Source of the DNA: Amygdalobacter indicium | Lineage (GTDB): Bacteria > Bacillota > Clostridia > Saccharofermentanales > Fastidiosipilaceae | Assembly: GCF_029101545.1 (NCBI RefSeq) | Contig: NZ_CP118866.1 | Coordinates: 62,001-126,000 of the forward strand | Length of the DNA stretch: 64,000 nucleotides | Direction: 5' to 3' | In this document: positions 60,440 to 64,000 of the stretch, piece after piece | Layout of the letters: each line of letters starts with the position of its first letter | Position numbering within the stretch: the first letter of the stretch is position 1 | Notes under the pieces: generated by a model | Database searches by the model: none | What the model saw: the letters and a program-made list of their open reading frames with translations, nothing else | Told to the model about the DNA's origin: nothing | Position numbers and translations under genes: made by a program

Positions 60440-60461
60440 TGCAGGAAGTGGAGAAAAAAAG

Positions 60462-61661
60462 ATGACAAGTGCAAAAGGCGTATCAAAAGTAGAGTATTTG
60501 CCGACTGTTACGAGTGCGAACGTGCGAAAAACGTGGGAACGTAAATCTGAGAATGAAATCAGTTTTGCGCATGCCACCGGTCGCTTACGCGCTTTAGCCA
60601 ATGTGCGTTTGTCGCGGGAAAACCTGTTGCTGTTCGCCGATAAGAAAGTGCCGTCGAAACGCCTGCATGAACTTTTGGATCATGCAGCTTATCCGCCGGC
60701 AAATACTTTGGAAGAACGTTTGGATTTGAAGCAACAACAAGATATGACATTATTACGTTATGTGTGCAATCGTAACACTTTGCCGCAAGTTATGGCTTTA
60801 ACAGCCGATTTTCATAATTTGAAATGGTTGCTGAAAAATCTTTTGTTGTGTCAGGCTGAACAGAATAAAAACAGTGATAACAGTCCGGCGGCGATTTTGC
60901 AGGAGCAGACAATACCTGCACGGTTGGCTGATAATCTTTTGAATTACGGAAATTATAAAGTAGCGGGATTATGGCACGATTTATTGAAACTGGTCAATAA
61001 GAGCAGTAATTGTCGGGAACTTTCGCCGTATATTGCCGCAGAATTGTTGCACGCCTTGCAAAGCTATTATGTAAATCAGGATATCGGTTCGGTTGCGGCG
61101 GCAATTGACAGATTGTACTACAACAGTGTTTACAGTTTGGCGATGCAGGCTGAGAGCGAGTCGGAGAGAACATTTGAACTGGATTATCTGGCATTGCAGG
61201 CGGATAAAGTTAATATGCAGGCGTTTTTGCGTGCTTTACAGATAAAATTGCCGTTGGACTATGTGGAGAAATCTTTAGTTAACGGTGGCGAAGTAACGGT
61301 GCAGACCTTGCTGCAAATATATGAAAAATTGTCGGTCAATGCTAAGACCGGAGATTTGGATATGACGGCTGTAATGAAAGCCCTGCGCCCGGTATATTCC
61401 AAGACACAATCGGCAGAATTGCTGGAAACGATAAGTACTTGGAACGATGCCGAAACACGCTTTAAATTCAGCAAAAAGGCGGATGAACTGTTGCTGCGAC
61501 TGGCAATTAAAGGACGCCAAAACACATATGGTTGCGATGCGGTTGCCGGACAATATTTGGAAAATTGCCTGGAAATCAAGAATATTCATTTGATGTTGGC
61601 TTTGCGTACCGGCGAACACTCCGGAGACAAGTGCTTGGAGCTATTGCGAAAGGCGGATTAA
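60462..61661 (+). CDS. ntpC: V-type ATPase subunit C (d-subunit)
   Basis: A 399-aa mostly helical protein that sits as the socket between the K ring and the central shaft. It starts about 60 residues earlier than the shorter homologues (which begin near YLPTVTSANVRKTW), so its N-terminal block SKVEYLPTVTS may be an extension. Family text: HATGRLRALANVRLSRENLL, LRYVCNRNTLPQVMALTADFHNLKWLLK, and the late LLRLAIKGRQNTYGCDAV. Genes are separated by 22 bases; the next starts three bases after the stop. Confidence 0.9.
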   Translation: MTSAKGVSKVEYLPTVTSANVRKTWERKSENEISFAHATGRLRALANVRLSRENLLLFADKKVPSKRLHELLDHAAYPPANTLEERLDLKQQQDMTLLRYVCNRNTLPQVMALTADFHNLKWLLKNLLLCQAEQNKNSDNSPAAILQEQTIPARLADNLLNYGNYKVAGLWHDLLKLVNKSSNCRELSPYIAAELLHALQSYYVNQDIGSVAAAIDRLYYNSVYSLAMQAESESERTFELDYLALQADKVNMQAFLRALQIKLPLDYVEKSLVNGGEVTVQTLLQIYEKLSVNAKTGDLDMTAVMKALRPVYSKTQSAELLETISTWNDAETRFKFSKKADELLLRLAIKGRQNTYGCDAVAGQYLENCLEIKNIHLMLALRTGEHSGDKCLELLRKAD

Positions 61662-61664
61662 AGC

Positions 61665-62000
61665 ATGAAACAGGAAAATATCAGAAAAATGGCAGTTTTG
61701 GGTGATCCGAGTGTTATTTCAGGCTTTGCCGGTATCGGGCTGGATGTCTTGCCGCTGGTTGCCGAAGTTAAGGCGGAAAAATTGTTGCAGGAAGCTTGTG
61801 AAAGCGAGCAGTACGCTGCGATTTATTTGACGGAAGATTTGGTACCTCAATGTAAGGCGGTAATTGATCATTATAAAGATCAGCCCTTACCTGTAATTGT
61901 ACCGATTCCGAAAGCAAGCGGCAGTGACAGCTTTGCCGGCAAGAAATTGCAGGAGGCTGTAAGACGTGCTATTGGCTTTGACATTAACAAAAAAGAGTAG
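61665..62000 (+). CDS. ntpG: V-type ATPase subunit F
   Basis: A 111-aa central-shaft subunit (NtpG of Enterococcus). It opens MAVLGDPSVISGFAGIGLDV, the hallmark of this Rossmann-like subunit, followed by AIYLTEDLV and VPIPKASGS. The gene starts three bases after the C-subunit stop and is followed by the A subunit after 28 bases. Confidence 0.93.
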   Translation: MKQENIRKMAVLGDPSVISGFAGIGLDVLPLVAEVKAEKLLQEACESEQYAAIYLTEDLVPQCKAVIDHYKDQPLPVIVPIPKASGSDSFAGKKLQEAVRRAIGFDINKKE

Positions 62001-62028
62001 TGACCACTTGGAGTTATAAGGAGAAATT

Positions 62029-63813
62029 ATGGCAAAGAAAGTAAGTCAAGGTAAGATCCTCAAAGTTTCCGGACCGCTGGTTGTCGCTTCCGGCATGCGT
62101 GATGCGGAAATGTTCGATGTGGTTGAGGTATCCGATAAAAAATTAATTGGTGAGGTCATTGAAATTCACGGAGATTTGGCTTCTATTCAGGTTTACGAAG
62201 AGACAGCCGGCTTGGGACCGGGCGAACCTGTCGTTTCTACCAGTTATCCTTTGGCCTGTGATTTGGCCCCGGGCTTGATGGGTAATATGTTCGACGGTAT
62301 TCAAAGACCGCTTGAAGTTATGCACCAAAAGTTCGGCAATAATATCCGTCGCGGTGTTAAAGTTGATAAATTGGATCGGGAAAAGAAGTGGCCTTTCACG
62401 CCGTTGGTAAAAGCGGGAGATAAATTGCAAGCCGGTGATCCTATCGGTGTAGTGCAGGAAACTTCATTAATTAAGCACTATATTATGGTGCCGCCGACAA
62501 TTAAAGGCAGTTTGTTGCTTAAGCAGATTGTCCCGGCCGGTGAATATACAATTGTGGAAGATTTGGCCACTGTCAGCGATGAGAATAATACGGAACAGCA
62601 GATTCAGATGCTGCAACGCTGGCCGGTGCGTAGACCGCGTCCTTATGCGCAGAAGTTGGCTCCGGCAGAACCTTTAATTACAGGTCAGAGAGTTATCGAC
62701 GCTTTCTTCCCGATTACTAAAGGCGGTACAGCTGCTATCCCCGGACCTTTCGGTTCCGGTAAAACCGTGACGCAGCACCAGTTGGCCAAGTGGGCGGCGA
62801 GCGATGTTGTTGTCTATATCGGTTGCGGTGAGCGCGGTAACGAGATGACGGATGTTTTGAACGAGTTCCCGGAATTGGTTGACCCGAAGACAGGCAAAAG
62901 TTTGATGGAACGGACAATATTGATTGCCAATACTTCCGATATGCCGGTGGCTGCGCGTGAAGCTTCTATTTATACCGGTATTACCATCGCCGAGTATTAT
63001 CGTGACATGGGCTATTCCGTATCTATTATGGCCGACTCGACATCCCGTTGGGCTGAGGCTTTGCGTGAAATGTCCGGTCGTTTGGAAGAAATGCCGGGTG
63101 AAGAAGGCTATCCTGCTTACTTAGGTTCCCGTCTGGCTCAGTTCTATGAGCGTGCCGGTATGGTCAAATGCTTGGGCAGTAAGGAGAAAGAGGGCGTTCT
63201 GACGGCTATCGGCGCTGTATCTCCTCCGGGCGGCGATATGTCCGATCCTGTTGTGCAGGCGACATTGCGTATTGTTAAAGTTTTCTGGCGCTTGGATTCA
63301 GCTTTGGCGTACAGACGGCATTTCCCGGCTATCAACTGGTTGCAGTCTTATTCTTTGTATGATGCCAAAGTTTTGGGTTGGATGGACGAAAATGTTGCCG
63401 GTGCCTGGTCGGCTAACAGACGTTTGGCCATGCAGCTGTTGCAGGATGAAGCCAAGTTGGAAGAAATTGTTAAATTGGTCGGTGCCGATTCTTTGCCTTT
63501 GAGCGATCAGTACAAGATGCAGATTTGCCGGATGATAAGAGAAGACTTCCTGCATCAGAACTCATTCGATGAAGTTGATACCTATACTTCGCTGACCAAA
63601 CAATTCTATATGTTGGATTTGATTATCAGCCTGTACAAAGAGGGATTGGAGGCTCTGAAACGCGGTGTTGATTTGAAGAGCTTACAGAATTTGCCGGAAG
63701 TAGAGCCTATCGGTCGTTTCAAATTCATCAAAGAAGATGAAATTAAAGAAGCTTACAGCAAGCTGAAAGAGGAGCTTAAACAAAGTATCGCCTCTTTGCA
63801 CAGCAAGTATTAA
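62029..63813 (+). CDS. ntpA: V-type ATPase catalytic subunit A
   Basis: A 594-aa catalytic subunit. The P-loop GPFGSGKT is at residues 239-246, followed by GCGERGNEM (the catalytic glutamate block) and SIMADSTSRWAEALRE. The non-homologous ~90-residue insertion typical of V/A-ATPase A subunits is present in the first third (YEETAGLGPGEPVVS ... MFDGIQRPLEVM). AAGGAG precedes ATG 62029. The subunit couples ATP hydrolysis or synthesis to ion flow via the central shaft. Confidence 0.97.
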   Translation: MAKKVSQGKILKVSGPLVVASGMRDAEMFDVVEVSDKKLIGEVIEIHGDLASIQVYEETAGLGPGEPVVSTSYPLACDLAPGLMGNMFDGIQRPLEVMHQKFGNNIRRGVKVDKLDREKKWPFTPLVKAGDKLQAGDPIGVVQETSLIKHYIMVPPTIKGSLLLKQIVPAGEYTIVEDLATVSDENNTEQQIQMLQRWPVRRPRPYAQKLAPAEPLITGQRVIDAFFPITKGGTAAIPGPFGSGKTVTQHQLAKWAASDVVVYIGCGERGNEMTDVLNEFPELVDPKTGKSLMERTILIANTSDMPVAAREASIYTGITIAEYYRDMGYSVSIMADSTSRWAEALREMSGRLEEMPGEEGYPAYLGSRLAQFYERAGMVKCLGSKEKEGVLTAIGAVSPPGGDMSDPVVQATLRIVKVFWRLDSALAYRRHFPAINWLQSYSLYDAKVLGWMDENVAGAWSANRRLAMQLLQDEAKLEEIVKLVGADSLPLSDQYKMQICRMIREDFLHQNSFDEVDTYTSLTKQFYMLDLIISLYKEGLEALKRGVDLKSLQNLPEVEPIGRFKFIKEDEIKEAYSKLKEELKQSIASLHSKY

Positions 63814-63822
63814 GGAGAAATT

Positions 63823-64000
63823 ATGGCTAAAGATTATCGCACAATTGCAGAGGTTGCCGGTCCTTTAATGTTGGTTAAAGGCGTTTCCGGTGTAAAGTAT
63901 GATGAATTAGGTGAAATTAAGTTAGCTAATGGTGAAATTCGCCGTTGCCGTGTTTTGGAAATTAACGGTGAAAATGCCTTGGTACAGCTGTTTGAAAGTG
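63823..64000 (+). CDS. ntpB: V-type ATPase subunit B (3' part outside window)
   Basis: The first 59 codons of the regulatory non-catalytic subunit, starting MAKDYRTIAEVAGPLMLV and continuing GVSGVKYDELGEIKLANGEIRRCRVLEINGENALVQLFE, which is the conserved beta-barrel beginning of subunit B. AAGGAG precedes the ATG, nine bases after the A-subunit stop. The rest, and the D subunit expected after it, lie beyond the window. Confidence 0.93.
   Translation, partial: MAKDYRTIAEVAGPLMLVKGVSGVKYDELGEIKLANGEIRRCRVLEINGENALVQLFES

Noticed and set aside
1..64000. CRISPR array or prophage
   Set aside because: No regularly spaced repeats, no cas-like or phage structural genes are seen.

Overview
The window looks like chromosomal DNA of a fermentative low-to-mid-GC Firmicute, probably a clostridial anaerobe. 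The evidence is AGGAGG-type ribosome sites, sigma-A promoters, many intrinsic terminators, a complete-looking V-type (Na+) ATPase operon, a PPi-dependent phosphofructokinase, D-lactate dehydrogenase, a YhaO/YhaN/YhaM-type DNA and RNA housekeeping set and lipoprotein/LPXTG-like surface proteins. The species cannot be fixed from the sequence alone; the gene set would fit Oscillospiraceae-like anaerobes.

Layout. 1-8.6 kb: the end of uvrC, a phosphoesterase, an EF-G-like GTPase, an ECF-type membrane protein, a tiny membrane protein, aminopeptidase C and a membrane glycosyltransferase. 9-14 kb: an APC permease, a UcpA-like dehydrogenase, a PTS_EIIC_2-type permease with a ketopantoate-reductase-like enzyme, and tRNA-Leu. 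14.1-21.3 kb: a divergent MurE-like ligase facing a minus-strand operon of rnz, dgt, a degenerate polysaccharide deacetylase and an SDR enzyme. 21.5-31.1 kb: a three-gene MacB-like ABC system, a YhaO/YhaN-like nuclease pair and a MATE exporter. 31.2-38.9 kb: PPi-PFK, a lipoprotein, a second MATE protein, an anchored hydrolase and a second PTS_EIIC_2 permease paired with a D-2-hydroxyacid dehydrogenase.

39.0-43.3 kb is the most unusual part: a compact, previously unfamiliar RiPP-like operon. A 21-codon gene encodes a peptide with an acidic leader-like half and the C-terminal heptapeptide CYCFIFC. A strong intercistronic hairpin follows, then an AT-rich gene for a 734-aa protein that joins an MccB-like RRE/E1 (ThiF) adenylating half to an M3-type zinc peptidase half, then an ABC exporter. 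A consensus promoter with two tandem GTTAATTAAC palindromes at the start site precedes it. Two copies of an ~87-nt IS-end-like hairpin repeat bracket the operon. The simplest reading is that the E1 half activates the peptide C-terminus, the peptidase half trims the leader and the ABC protein exports the product.

43.3-48.2 kb is accessory: a small anchored protein, a 39-aa membrane peptide, two tRNA-Ser genes, the 3' remnant of a surface-protein gene with a 115-bp exact copy in the intact InlB-repeat gene behind it, and an orphan ABC exporter. 48.5-56.5 kb carries a NahK-like kinase, YhaM, a DUF2079 membrane protein, leuS and a GH13 glucosidase. 56.7 kb to the end is the V-ATPase operon in the order F(G/H)-I-K-E-C-G(F)-A-B, with the B subunit cut by the window edge.
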